Of a stretch of 64,000 bases of DNA, positions 10,403 to 23,499 are shown piece by piece. Position numbers and translations under genes: made by a program. Source of the DNA: Colius striatus (lineage: Eukaryota; Chordata; Aves; Coliiformes; Coliidae). A model generated the notes under the pieces. That model did not search any database. It saw only the letters and a program-made list of their open reading frames with translations, and was not told the origin of the DNA. Numbering within the stretch: the stretch's first letter is position 1; each line of letters starts with the position of its first letter. The stretch covers positions 88,130,996-88,194,995 of the forward strand of contig NC_084790.1 in NCBI RefSeq assembly GCF_028858725.1. Direction: 5' to 3'.

Positions 10403-12579
10403 GCATGGTGGGATTCTCAGCCTGGCAGCAAGGTGCTGGGCTGCAGGGGTGGGCAGTGGGGCGCAGAACACCAGCCTGGGAGGGCAGAGGGGACACCCCC
10501 ACCGTGGGAGCACTGAAGTCATGGGCTCTGGCCTCTGCCATGCTCTCGTCTTTAAAGACAGTGCAAATTTCCCAGTCCTTGGTCTTTCTAAATGGGAGTT
10601 TTAAAGGCAGTACTTCTCAACTGAAGTGCTTTTAGGTGTGTTTCAGGATACGCAGCTGTTTGTAATGCAGGGGCTGGCTCGGTTCCTCTCTTCTGAGGGA
10701 GGAAATGGCAAATACGAGTTATTGTTGCAGAAAATAAGACAAATGAAGGATTAGTAGAAATATTCAGTTTAATGCTACTTAGTCACACACACACACACCA
10801 AAAAAAGGAGCTTAAATTAGAAGTATGTGAGGTTCACAAGGAAGCCAAAACTCCCGCGGGTCCCTGTGAAGCTGGTGGGGTTGCAGGAGCTGGAGCTGGT
10901 GCAGCACACATCAGTCCTGCCAGCTCCTGGTGACGGTGGAGCCAGGATTCCTTCAAAGCACTATGCTGTGACTCGTGTTTTCATCAGGGTTGTACAGAAA
11001 GCCCTGAAACGTGGGCAGTTCAGAGCAGGTTTGCTTTGAGAAAGAAAAGCCTGTCAGCAGACGTGTTGGAGCTGCAGCAGATGGGAGCTGTGGCCGTGTC
11101 CTTCCCCAGCACATCCCTGCTGCACCCCACACACGTGTCCTGTCTCTGGGGGAAGCCAGGACAGGGGATGCCCTGCTCTTCCCTGGCTGACATCAGGTGC
11201 AGCCTTCCTGAGATGGGGAGCTGGCCTGTGGGTGCAGGGGATCTGGGGAGACAGCCCTTTATCAAGGCTCTGAGAGACAGACGAGCCAGGATCAGTGGGG
11301 TTTTACACAGCCTGGACCCATGGCTGGGTTTGGTGTCCTTGGGTGGCAAACAGCACTGGTACTTGGCTGGCACATTGGCACATTTCCCACCTGCCAAACC
11401 GTCACCACAGCAGCTGCCTGGGAGCTGCTGTCTCAGTTGTGCAGGAGGGACGGCTGCCTGCCTCCGCTCTCGCTGTCGCCAGGGTCTGGCAGAGTATTTC
11501 AGCACGTGTTTAACCTCAGGCTTGCAAACAGGCTAATAAAACAAAAATCAATGGCGTGTCTTGCATATTTAAAGTTGAACATCTGAACCGTTGCTGTGTT
11601 CACCGAGAGGAGCCCTGTCAGTGCTGAGAGTGCAGAGATCCCGGCTCTCCTTGCCGTTGTCTCCTCCTCGCCTCACCCCTGCCTGACTTTGAACGCTTTT
11701 TTAGTTGTGGGGGAAGGTTGTTTCCAAACAATACTGGTTCTGTTTTAACACCCCCCCTTAGTTTTAGCCATAGCACAAACCTATGAGGATCAGGTGTCTG
11801 CACTGGTCTGAATGCCCCTCGGTCGCAGGGGTTTGAGCGAGGTGGTACTGAGTGTTCCTGAGCTCCTCCTGCACTGTTTCTACATCTTTAATCCACTATA
11901 GGAAAAAACAGAATATTATTTTCTCCTTTTTGGGTTTCTTTTTCCACAATTATGGCTTTCAGTTCCTGCCAGTTGCACATTTTCTTCCATGGAACACGTC
12001 CAGCATTAACTGCTGTTAATAAATCAAATTGTTCTTGGGATCAAGATGGCTGCTTCCCTTCGCTCTGCTGTTCATTTCTCTCTCTAAGCCAGGTTTCCTG
12101 GACAATACCTTTCTTTTATTAGGGTACTCACTCCATTTTTTTCTCTTCTACTAAATGCATGTCAAGAAACATTTGCCTTTACGGTGCCTTTTCAAGAGCA
12201 AACTTAACAGTTCAAGGAAAGTATTTACTGAAGGCAATTGCAAAGCACATACCTTTGCATTATTTATGATAAGATACCAATAACTGTAAAATGCAGAGCA
12301 TCTCTGGACATACATTAGTGATGTTAGGAAACACTTGACTTTTCCCAGTGTCCCAGAACACATCAGAACCTGCTGCAAAGCTGCGGCCGCTCGCCACGTC
12401 CCCAGCGCCGGGGACGCTGCTGCAGGGGTTCTGGGCACAAGGAGCAGCGCAGTGTCCAGTGCACAGAACCAGCCCCAAACTTGCTTTTTCAACAGTGAAA
12501 CATTATCTCTGGAGTGTGTTAGAGATGCAGTCAGAGAGCCCAGATTCTCCCTGTGTGATGCCTTTGGGATGATCCAATT
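10403..12579. other. Intronic sequence without recognised genes
   Basis: A short (CA)n run lies at about 10786-10799. The rest is mixed unique sequence with AT-rich stretches around 11880-12330. No exon is recognised on either strand. Confidence 0.55.
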
Positions 12580-13426
12580 CACCAGAGGCTGTGCTGCCAT
12601 TCAGTGAGAGCTGGGCAGGCTGAGAGTTGGGCACAGAGGAACCTGCTGAGGTTCAACAAGGGCAAGGGCAGAGTCCTGCAGCTGGGGAGGAACAACCCCC
12701 TGGGCCAGGCCAGGCTGGGGGTGACCTGCTGGAGAGCAGCTCTGCAGAGACAGACCTGGCAGTGCTGGCTGATAATAAACTGCCCATGAGCAGCAACGTG
12801 CCCTCGTGGGCAAGAAGCCAACGGCAGCCTGGGGGCATCCAGCAGAGTGTGGGCAGCAGGGCCAGGGAGGTTCTGCTCCCCCTCTGCTCTGCCACATCTG
12901 CTGAGGCCTCATCTGGAGTCCTGTGTCCAGTTGTGGGCTCCCCAGCTGCAGAGGGACAGGGAACTGCTGCAGAGAGGTCAGTGCAGGGCCAGCAAGATGC
13001 TCAGGGCACTGGAGCATCTTCCTTGTGAGGAAAGGCTGCGGGACCTGGGGCTGTTCAGTCTGGAGGAGACTGAGGGGGGAGCTCATTAATATTGACAAAT
13101 ATCTCCCTGGTGGGTGTCAGGAGGTTGGGGCAGCACTTTTTTTTCTGTTGTATCCAGTGACAGGACAAGGGGTGATGGGATAAAGCTGGAACACAAACAG
13201 TTGCATTGAAACATCAGGACAAACTGTGTCAGTGTTTGAGTGAGGGAGCCCTGGCCCAGGCTGCCCAGGGAGGGTGTGGAGGCTCCTTCCTTGGAGGGCT
13301 TCAGGACCCACCTGGACACGTTCCTGTGTGACCTGATCTAGGTGGGAGCTGCTTCTGCAAGGAGGTTGGGCTGGATGAGCTCTAAAGGTCCCTTCCAACC
13401 TCCACCATGCTCTGATTCTATGATAA
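12580..13426 (+). mobile_element. CR1 LINE, 5'-truncated
   Basis: This copy of about 840 bp runs from the ORF2 C-terminal region (GCACAGAGGAACCTGCTGAG) to the tail CTCTGATTCTATGATAATC. It is closely similar, in opposite orientation, to the element at 62831-63905 and to 58614-59216, so these belong to one subfamily. It is non-functional. Confidence 0.92.
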
Positions 13427-13683
13427 TCACCTCCAGAGACCCGACTCTGTCTGTCTGGATGCAGTTATGGGCACAGACAGATGCCTCCCACATGCCCCAG
13501 GGAGGGTCTGTGCTGCTGTTCCACTCCCACGCTTCCCAGTGGAAGCCCTGGAGGATTTTGACCGATCTGACCCCAACCTTCCTGGCAGAGGCAGCTCTGG
13601 TGCAGCCACTCGAATTTGGCAGCTTAGGACAGGTGCAAGAGAGGCGTCAGGATCAGCCTCTTCATCAGTACGTTCCAGTTTCC

Positions 13684-14528
13684 TGCAGACACCAGAAGGC
13701 TGTGCTGCCATCCAACCAGACCTGGACAGGCTGGAGAGTTGGGCACAGACACACCTAATGAAACCCAACCAGGGCAAGTGCAGAGTGTTGCATCTGGGAC
13801 AGAACAACCCCATGTGCCAGCACAGGCTGGGGAATGAACTGTTAGAGAGTGGTGTAGGGGAAAGGGAGCTGGGGGTGCTGGTGGGCAGCAGGATGAGCCT
13901 GAGCCAGCAACGTGCCCTCGTGGGCAAGAAGGTCAATGGCATCCTGGGGTGGATGAGAAGGGCTGTGGGCAGTAGGTCAGAGAGGTTCTGCTCCCCCTCT
14001 GCTCTGCCCTTGTGAGACCACACCTGGAATATTGTGTCCAGTTCTGGGCCCCTCAGTTCCAGAAGGACAGGGACCTGCTGGAGAGAGCTCAGTGCAGGGA
14101 CACAGAGGTGATGGAGTGGAGCATCTGCCTTGTGATGAAAGGCTGAGGGAGCTGGGGCTCTGCAGCTTGGAGAAGAGACTGAGGGGTGAGCTCATTCATG
14201 TTACAAACCCATCAAGGGTGGGTGTGAGGAGGCTGGAGCCAGGCTGTGCTCAGTGATGGCCAATGATAGGACAAGGGGCAATGGGCACAAGCTGCAACAG
14301 AAGAGGTTCCAAAGCAACACAAGGACAGATTTGTTCGCTGTTGAGGTGAGGGAGCACTGGCAGGGGCTGCCCAGATGGGCTGTGGAGGCTCCTTCTCTGG
14401 AGACATTCAACCCCAGCTGGATGAGTCCCTGTGTGCCCTGCTCTAGGTGGTGCTGCTCTGGCAGGGGGGTTGCACTGGATGAGCCTTCGAGGTCCCTTCC
14501 AGCCCTTGGGATTCTGTGATTGTGTGAG
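13684..14528 (+). mobile_element. CR1 LINE, 5'-truncated
   Basis: It starts in the ORF2 C-terminal region (ACCAGAAGGCTGTGCTGCC) and ends GGGATTCTGTGATTGTGTG. It differs in internal blocks from the neighbour at 12580-13426 and belongs to another CR1 subfamily, shared with 47448-47875 and 45706-45932. Confidence 0.92.
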
Positions 14529-14639
14529 GTACTGTCCTGTACACAGGACTCGGGTGTGTTTGGCTGTGGGGCTGTTTGGCAGCCGGCTGTGCCCGCTCCC
14601 TGCGGTGCTGAGCTCAGGCACAGGTCGCTGGGTACTCTC

Positions 14640-15000
14640 CTGGCTTCGGGTTAATTACAGACATTTCCACAGTCTGAGTTTTACTTTTTGGAGCAGGTTC
14701 TCATTTCCCTTTGTAGACCTACAGAATTATTTAATAGGGCAGCTTAAAAACCCATCCACTTATCAATTCCCTCTACTTATTTTGTCCCAGCACATTACCT
14801 AACCATGTCAACATATGGATTTTTTTATCTTGCAGGCCTGTGTAGACAGCCCTTATCAGGCTATTTTTAAACCTGGGTATGCTACAGCAGCGGTATTGGT
14901 TTCAGCACTTGATGTTCTCTCTGTGCTAATAAATACAGATCAGCTATTAATACTGATTTTTTTAGGAGCCATTAGCATCGCTTGGCACAGCAATGGTCCA
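14640..15000. promoter_or_regulatory. Candidate conserved non-coding AT-rich block
   Basis: This repeat-free AT-rich stretch lies between two CR1 copies. It contains AGAATTATTTAATAGG, CTAATAAATACAG and CTATTAATACTG, dense in ATTA/TAAT homeodomain cores. Conservation was not tested. Confidence 0.28.
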
Positions 15001-15182
15001 GCGCCGCTCCCTGACCGGGGCTCTGACGGGCACTTCTGGCTGCCTCTGCCCTTGGCTTTGGGAGACAGCCCGGGGAGGAGGCTGGCACTGCTGCTCACCC
15101 AAGGGCTCTGCACTGCCCTGTGGCTTTCAAGCACTGCCCCAGCATTGAGGCTGGAGTGAGCTGGGCAATGGGGAGGCTGCCC

Positions 15183-15335
15183 ATAGAATCACAGGATGGT
15201 GGGGGTGGGCAGGGCCCTGCAGAGCTCATCCAGCCCCAGCCCCTGCTCAAGCAGGTTCCCCTCGCTCAGGGGGCACAGGAACGTGTCCAGGTGGGTTTGG
15301 GAACCTCCTGAGAAGGAACCTCCACGCCCTCCCTG
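15183..15335 (-). mobile_element. CR1 LINE 3'-end fragment
   Basis: The reversed tail CATAGAATCACAGGATGG is followed by about 130 bp of the conserved CR1 3' region, truncated after the CCACGCCCTCCCT block. Confidence 0.85.
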
Positions 15336-15879
15336 AACATTTAGCCCTGGAGAGCTGGGGGTCAGGCTCTAAGGCAGTAAGGACAATCTGGGGAGGAAGG
15401 GGACAGTTCTCCAATGAAATGGAGAGGCAATGACAGTTGCCTCTCTTAACAGAGCTTTGCAATCCAGAGTATTTTAGATTGTTTTATCCTCCTGGGAGGA
15501 GCTTTGGAATGCTGTAAACACCCATTGGAGAGAAACACAAATACCTTGGACCTGGGTTCTAGACAGCTCAGTTGGCTTTGTGCCGGGAAGCACCCCCTTC
15601 CTTGGAGTGGAGGGAGGAGAGGCACAGAGTCCTGTGTTTGTGACAGCTCTGGGAGCCAGACTGGGGTGAAAACCCCAGGGGAGAAGAGGAAAGACCAAGG
15701 CACACCGTGCCTGACATGCCACTGCAGGAACCCAAGCGTTGTCACCGCCACAGAGACAGGCCCTGGCAGCCATTGGCAGGAAACATCAGCCACAGTGTTT
15801 GTGCAAAGCTGCGTGTCCAGGCAGGATTTCGGCTGGGAAGCCTCCCCTCACTTCTGGGCTGAGTGTGTGGTGCTGGGTC
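15336..15879. other. Intronic sequence, nothing recognised
   Basis: Unique-looking sequence without exon, RNA gene or mobile-element signatures. Confidence 0.5.
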
Positions 15880-16230
15880 AGTGATGGCATTGTGCTGTGC
15901 AGTGCCGTGAGGGTGAGGGCATCGTGCCGTGCAGTGCCATGAGGTAAGAGCATTGTGCTGTGCAGTACCATGTGGTGCCATGAGAGTGAGGGCATCATGC
16001 AATGATGGTGAGGACATCATGCCATGTGGTGCCACGTGTGTGAGGGCATCACACCATGCAGTGCCATGAGGGTGAGTGCATCATGCCATGTGATGTCATG
16101 AGGATGAGGGCATTGTGCTGTGCAGTGCCATGAGGGTGAGTGCATCGTGCCATGTGGTGTCATGATGGTGAGGGCATCATGCCATGCAGTGCCATGAGGT
16201 AGGAGCATCATACCATGCAATGCCGTACCC
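15880..16230. repeat. Tandem repeat, GTGCAGTGCCATGAGGGTGAGGGCATC-type units
   Basis: About ten degenerate copies, roughly 30-36 bp each, share the words GCAGTGCCATGAGG, GTGAGGGCATC and CATCATGCCATG. One copy contains GAGGTAAGAG, resembling a 5' splice site (about 15941). Open frames here are repeat-derived. Confidence 0.85.
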
Positions 16231-17960
16231 GGCTCTGGCAACACATCTGAGTCTGCAAACAGAAAGCAGAGTCATTTTTGGGGCTTGGCTGTGAAGTGGT
16301 GATGAGGATGGAGCTGCTGGCAAGCACTGCACCCCTTGGTGTGTAGGGGGTGTGGGGTGCCCAAGCCACTACCAGGCAGTTGCTGGATGGCTCTGGAGCA
16401 GAGGCTGTGGGGGGCTGCCTGGATGCCCACATCATCTAGGGGTGCACAGAGGGATGATTGCTGAGGGGGGACATTGCCTAAACAGCAGGTGCTGGTACTG
16501 TTCCATCTCAAAAAGCTCCAATTTCTTGTCTTGTCTCTTCTTTCCCGTGGCTTTCCAACACGGCAGTCTATGAGGCAGCACATGAAAGGGTGAGCTTACA
16601 GAGAGCTGTAGCGTTTCAGATGTACCAAACAGTCCCACAGCAGAAACACTGAGTTTATCTCACAACAGAGGTCTGAAGTTGTGGCAGCTTTCTCAGCAGC
16701 ATTCACAGCAGTGGGTGGAAACCACAAATAAACTGGTAAGTGGTGAAACAGTGACCACAGAGGCCTCTTTCTGGAGAAAACAAGCAACCAGAAGGTTCAG
16801 CTGGGTGATGGCAGTTCGTGCTGTTGGACATGGTTTTTCCCCAGTGGTGCTCACGTCAAGTCGCTGCCGTGGGAGCTTTGACCAAGGTTTGCTGTGGTCT
16901 GTTCAGTGTAATAAAACTGCTGTAGAAATGTTAGCCCTGGCTGTTGGTGAGCTAGAGCCAGGCTTCCTTTTTGGGGGTGGAGAGGATGAATACGGGGAGC
17001 GGAGCAGCCTGAATACGAGGAGAGCAAACCTGGGAGCAGCTTTTGACCATTGGCCCTCCTCTCCCTCGGTGTCCGGGATGTGTCTGCATCACCTCTCTGT
17101 CCTGTGGAGAGCTTGTGGAGAGGCTCCGTTGTGGCGGGTGCTGCGAGCATCCCCGCTACCGGGTGGGCGTCAGGGGGAATCGGCGCAGAGGGACGCCTGG
17201 GTTCCCCTGCACAGGGCCTGCCTGGTGGGAATCTCGCTGTCAGGCTTCAGATGCTGCCCAGAAAACGCACCGCAGGTCCAGATGGATGGGGTTTTGTGTT
17301 GCAAATCGTGCGGGGAGCACAGGGAGGGGGGAGCGTAGTTTCTGCTCGCTCAGCTGTTCTGTCCCCTCTGCTAACAAAGAGGGCCTGGGGGGCTCCTGCC
17401 TTCACCATTGTGCCCACGGTAATTGTTTCCATTCGGAATGGCAGACGAAAGAAAAGGCTGCAAGTCCCAAAATACGAGTAGATTTATTCTAAACGCGTGA
17501 ACAGCCGTTTCCAGTTGTTTTTTCCCTCCTCCCTGTGCGTTACCCAGGGGGTGGAGTTTACATTATGGAAGCGTTAAAAGACAGTAATCCGCAGTTGTTC
17601 TGTGCTGCAGCACACGAGGCGTTTCTGCAGAGACTTAATCCTTGAGCTACTGCGGGGATGTGCTTCGCGTTTTCTGTGCTGGACCGACACCAGATAAGCG
17701 CAGCTGTTAATTCTCACACGGCCGTAAGGGAAGAGCAAACGTGTTTCCCAGGCGGTGGCTTTATAAAAAGCGTGGAAAACCTCCGAGTCGTGCCCTGCTT
17801 GGGAACGGCGAGTGAGCAGCAGCAGGGCTCTGCTCAGGTCGGACAGGGCGAGCTCTCCCATCGCCTGCGAGTTCCGTGCTGGGGTGACAAAACCATCGAG
17901 TGCCCATCCCAAACGATTTCTGCAGCTGCCGAGCTGCCTGGGAGACGGGTGCCAGCCCTG
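16231..17960. other. Intronic sequence, nothing recognised
   Basis: GC content rises gradually towards the giant minisatellite. No exon or mobile-element signature is recognised on either strand. Confidence 0.5.
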
Positions 17961-20900
17961 GCTGTTCCCCGGAGGCTGTCTCAGTGGGGGCTGTTCTCCC
18001 CGGGGGGTGTCTCAGTTGGGGCTGTCTCATTGGGGGCTGTTACCCCAAGGACTGTCTCAGTTGGGGCTGTTTCCCTGGGGACTGTCTCAGTTGGGGCTGT
18101 CTCATTGGGGGCTGTTACCTCGGGGGCTGTCTCAGTTGGGGCTGTTCCCCCGGGGCTGTCTCAGTGCGGGCTGTTCTCCCCGGGGCTGTCTGAGTTGGGC
18201 TGTTCTCCCGGGGCTGTGTCAGTTGGGCTGTTCTCCCGGGGCTGTCTCAGTTGGGCTGTTCTACCCGGGGCTGTCTCATTGGGGGCTGTTCCCCCGGGGC
18301 TGTCTCAGTTGGGCTGTTCTCCCCGGGGCTGTCTCAGCGGGGGCTGTTCTCCCCGGGGCTGTCTCAGTTGGGCTGTTCTCCTTGGGGCTGTCTCATTGGG
18401 GGCTGTTCTCCCCGGGGCTGTCTCAGTGGGGCTGTTCTCCCCGGGGCTGTCTCAGTGGGGCTGTTCTCCCCGGGGCTGTCTCACTGGGGGCTGTTCTCCC
18501 CGGGGCTGTCTCAGTTGGGCTGTTCCCCTCGGGGCTGTCTCATTGGGGGCTGTTCTCCCCGGGGCTGTCTCAGTTGGGCTGTTCTCCCCGGGGCTGTCTC
18601 AGCGGGGGCTGTTCTCCCCGGGGCTGTTTCACTGGGGCTGTTCTCCCCGGGGCTGTCTCACTGGGGGCTGTTCTCCCGGGGCTGTCTCAGTGGGGCTGTT
18701 CTCCCCGGGGCTGTCTCACTGGGGGCTGTTCTCCCCGGGGCTGTGTCAGTTGGGCTGTTCTCCCGGGGCTGTCTCACTGGGGCTGTTCTCCCGGGGCTGT
18801 CTCACTGGGGGCTGTTATCCCCGGGGCTGTCTCAGTGGGGGCTGTTCTCCCCGGGGCTGTGTCAGTGGGGCTGTTCTCCCGGGGCTGTCTCAGTGGGGCT
18901 GTTCTCCCGGGTCTGTCTCAGTGGGGGCTGTTCCCCCCGGGGCTGTCTCAGTTGGGCTGTTCTCCCCGGGGCTGTCTCACTGGGGGCTGTTCTCCCTGGG
19001 GCTGTCTCACTGGGGCTGTTCTCCCCGGGGCTGTCTCACTGGGGGCTGTTCTCCCTGGGGCTGTGTTAGTTGGGCTGTTCTCCCGGGGCTGTCTCAGTGG
19101 GGCTGTTCTCCCGGGGCTGTCTCACTGGGGGCTGTTCCCCCCGGGGCTGTCTCAGTGGGGCTGTTCTCCCCGGGGCTGTTTCATTGGGGGCTGTTCTCCC
19201 CGGGGCTGTCTCAGTGGGGCTGTTCTCCCCGGGGCTGTCTCAGTTGGGCTGTTCCCCCGGGGCTGTTCTCACCAGGGCTGTTCCCCCCGGGGCTGTCTCA
19301 GTGGGGCTGTTCTCCCCGGGGCTGTCTCATTGGGGGCTGTTCTCCCCGGGGCTGTCTCAGTTGGGGCTGTCTCATTGGGGGCTGTTACCCCGAGGGCTGT
19401 CTCAGTTGGGGCTGTTTCCCTGGGGACTGTCTCAGTTGGGGCTGTTCTCCCCGGGGCTGTCTCAGTGGGGGCTGTTCTCCCGGGGCTGTCTCATTGGGGG
19501 CTGTTCTCCCCGGGTTGTGTCAGTTGGGCTGTTCTCCCGGGGCTGTCTCAGTGGGGCTGTTCTCCCCGGGGCTGTGTCAGTTGAGCTGTTCTCCCGGGGC
19601 TGTCTCAATGGGGGCTGTTCTCCCCGGGTTGTGTCAGTTGGGCTGTTCTCCCGGGGCTGTCTCAATGGGGGCTGTTCTCCCCGGGGCTGTCTCAGTGGGG
19701 GCTGTTCTCCCGGGGCTGTCTCATTGGGGGCTGTTACCCTGGGGCTGTGTCAGTTGGGCTGTTCTCCCGGGGCTGTCTCACTGGGGGCTGTTCTCCCGGG
19801 GCTGTCTCAGTGGGGCTGTTCTCCCGGGGCTGTCTCACTGGGGGCTGTTCCCCCCGGGGCTGTCTCAGTTGGGCTGTTCCCCCCGGGGCTGTCTCAGTGG
19901 GGCTGTTCTCCCCGGGGCTGTCTCAGTTGGGCTGTTTTCCCCGGGGCTGTCTCACTGGGGGCTGTTCTCCCCGGGGCTGTCTCAGTTGGGCTGTTACCCC
20001 GGGGCTGTCTCAGCGGGGGCTGTTCTCCCCGGGGCTGTCTCAGTTGGGCTGTTACCCCGGGGCTGTCTCAGCGGGGGCTGTTCTCCCCGGGACTGTCTCA
20101 GTGGGGCTGTTCTCCCCGGGGCTGTCTCAGTTGGGCTGTTATCCCTGGGGCTGTCTCAGTTGGGCTGTTCTCCCGGGTCTGTCTCAGTGGGGGCTGTTCT
20201 CCCCGGGGTTGTCTCAGTTGGGCTGTTCTCCCCGGGGCTGTCTCAGTGGGGGCTGTTCCCCTCGGGGCTGTCTCAGTGGGGCTGTTCTCCCGGGGCTGTC
20301 TCAGTTGGGCTGTTCTCCCGGGGCTGTCTCAGTGGGGCTGTTCCCCCGGGGCTGTCTCAGTGGGGGCTGTTCCCCCCGGGGCTGTCTCAGTGGGGCTGTT
20401 CTCCCCGGGGCTGTCTCATTGGGGGCTGTTCTCCCCGGGGCTGTCTCAGTTGGGGCTGTCTCATTGGGGGCTGTTACCCCGAGGGCTGTCTCAGTTGGGG
20501 CTGTTTCCCTGGGGACTGTCTCAGTTGGGGCTGTCTCATTGGGGGCTCTTACCTCGGGGGGTTGGGGCTGTTCGCCCGGGGCTGTCTCAGTTGGGCTGTT
20601 CTCCCCGGGGCTGTCTCATTAAGGGCTGTTCTCCCCGGGGCTGTGTCAGTTGGGCTGTTCTCCCCGGGGCTGTCTCATTGGGGACTGTTCTCCCAGGGGC
20701 TGTCTCAGTTGGGCTGTTCTCCCCGAGGCTGTCTCAGTTGGGCTGTTCTCCCCGGGGCTGTCTCATTAAGGGCTGTTCTCCCCGGGGCTGTGTCAGTTGG
20801 GCTGTTCTCCCCGGGGCTGTCTCATTGGGGACTGTTCTCCCCGGGGCTGTCTCAGTTGGGCTGTTCTCCCCGAGGCTGTCTCAGTGGGGGCTGTTCTCCC

Positions 20901-23499
20901 CGGGGCTGTCTCAGTTGGGCTGTTCTCCCCGGGGCTGTCTCACTGGGGGCTGTTCTCCCCGGGGCTGTCTCAGTGGGGGCTGTTCTCCCGGGGCTGTCTC
21001 AGTGGGGTTGTTCTCCCGGGACTGTCTCATTAGGGGCTGTTCTCACGGGGGTGTCTCAGTTGGACTGTTCTCCCCGGGGCTGTCTCAGTGGGGGCTGTTC
21101 TCCCCGGGGCTGTGTCAGTTGGGCTGTTCTCCCGGGGCTGTCTCACTGGGGGCTGTTCTCCCGGGGCTGTCTCATTGGGGGCTGTTCTCCCCGAGGCTGT
21201 GTCAGTTTGACTGTTCCCCCCGGGGCTGTCTCATGGGGAGCTGTTCTCCGGGGGCTGTCTCAGTTGGGCTGTTCTCCCCGGGGCTGTGTCAGTTGGCGTG
21301 TTCTCCTGGGGCTGTCTCAGCGGGGGCTGTTCTCCCGGGGCTGTCTCAGTGGGGGCTGTTCTCCCGGGGCTGTCTCATTGGGGGCTGTTCTCCCCGGGGC
21401 TGTGTCAGTTGGGCTGTTCTCCCGGGGCTGTCTCAGTGGGGGCTGTTCCCCCCGGGGCTGTCTCATTGGGGGCTGTTACCCTGGGGCTGTGTCAGTTGGG
21501 CTGTTCTCCCGGGGCTGTCTCACTGGGGGCTGTTCTCCCGGGGCTGTCTCAGTGGGGGCTGTTCTCCCCGGGGCTGTCTCAGTTGGGCTGTTCTCCCCGG
21601 GGCTGTCTCAGTGGGGGCTGTTCTCCCCGGGGCTGTCTCAGTTGGGGCTGTTCTCCCCGGGGCTGTCTCAGTTGGGCTGTTCTCCCCGAGGCTGTCTCAG
21701 TGGGGGCTGTTCTCCCCGAGGCTGTGTCAGTTGGGCTGTTCTCCTGGGGGCTGTCTCAGTGGGGGCTGTTCTCCCGGGGCTGTCTCAGTGGGGGCTGTTC
21801 CCCCCGGGGCTGTCTCAGTGGGGCTGTTCTCCCCGGGGCTGTCTCATTGGGGGCTGTTCTCCCCGGGGCTGTCTCAGTTAGGGCTGTCTCATTGGGGGCT
21901 GTTACCCCGAGGGCTGTCTCAGTTGGGGCTGTTTCCCTGGGGACTGTCTCAGTTGGGGCTGTCTCATTGGGGGCTCTTACCTCGGGGGGCTGTCTCAGTT
22001 GGGGCTGTTCGCCCGGGGCTGTCTCATTGGGGGCTGTTCTCCCCGGGGCTGTCTCAGTTGGGCTATTCTCCTGGGGGCTCTCTCATTGGGGGCTGTTCTC
22101 CCGGGGCTGTCTCACTGGGGGCTGTTCTCACGGGGGTGTCTCAGTTGGACTGTTCTCCCCGGGGCTGTCTCAGCGGGGGCTGTTCTCCCCGGGGCTGTGT
22201 CAGTTGGGCTGTTCTCCTGGGGCTGTCTCAGTGGGGGCTGTTCTCCCGGGGCTGTCTCATTGGGGGCTGTTCTCCCCGGGGCTGTGTCAGTTGGGCTGTT
22301 CTCCCGGGGCTGTCTCAGTGGGGGTTGTTCTCCCCGGGGCTGTGTCAGTGGGGCTGTTCTCCCCGAGGCTGTCTCAGTGGGGCTGTTCTCCCCGGGGCTG
22401 TCTCATTGGGGGCTGTTCTACCCGGGGCTGTCTCAGTTGGGGCTGTCTCATTGGGGGCTGTTACCCCGAGGGCTCTCTCAGTTGGGGCTGTTTCCCTGGG
22501 GACTGTCTCAGTTGGGGCTGTCTCATTGGGGGCTCTTACCTCGGGGGGCTGTCTCAGTTGGGGCTGTTCGCCCGGGGCTGTCTCAGTTGGGCTGTTCTCC
22601 CCGGGGCTGTCTCAGTGGGGGCTGTTCTCCCCGGGGCTGTCTCAGTTGGGCTGTTCTCCTGGGGCTGTCTCAGTGGGGGCTGTTCCACTCGGGACTGTCT
22701 CAGTGGGGCTGTTCTCCCGGGGCTGTCTCAGTGGGGGCTGTTCCCCCCGGGGCTGTCTCATTGGTGGATGTTCTCCCGGGGCTGTCTCAGTGGGGACTGT
22801 TTTCCCCGGGGCTGTCTGAGTTGGGCTGTTCTCCCTGGGGCTGTCTCAGTTGGGGCTGTCTCAGTTGGGCTGTTCTCCCCTGGGCTGTCTCAGTGGGGGC
22901 TGTTCTCCCCGGGGCTGTGTCAGTTGGGCTGTTCTCCTGGGGGCTCTCTCATTGGGGGCTGTTCTCCCGGGGCTGTCTCACTGGGGGCTGTTCTCCCCGG
23001 TGCTGTCTCAGTGGGGGCTGTTCTCCCGGGGCTGTCTCAGTGGGGTTGTTCTCCCCGGGGCTGTCTCATTAGGGGCTGTTCTCACGGGGGTGTCTCAGTT
23101 GGACTGTTCTCCCCGGGGCTGTCTCAGCGGGGGCTGTTCTCCCCGGGGCTGTGTCAGTTGGGCTGTTCTCCCGGGGCTGTCTCAGTGGGGCTGTTCTCCC
23201 CGGGGCTGTGTCAGTTGGGCTGTTCTCCCGGGGCTGTCTCAGTGGGGCTGTTCTCCCCGGGGCTGTGTCAGTTGGGCTGTTCTCCCGGGGCTATCTCACT
23301 GGGGGCTGTTCCCCCCTGGGCTGTCTCAGTGGGGCTGTTCTCCCCGGGGCTCTTTCAGTTGGGCTGTTCTCCCCGGGGCTGTCTCATTGGGGGCTGTTCT
23401 CCCGGGGCTGTCTCACTGGGGTCTGTTCTCCCCGAGTCTGTGTCAGTGGGGCCTGTTCTCCCCGGGGCTGTCTCATTGGGGGCTGTTCTCACGGGGGTG

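Noticed and set aside
12580..14528. Possible host genes in the dense open frames of these blocks
   Set aside because: The sequence is CR1 retrotransposon ORF2 end and 3' UTR with the diagnostic 3' tail; frames are broken.
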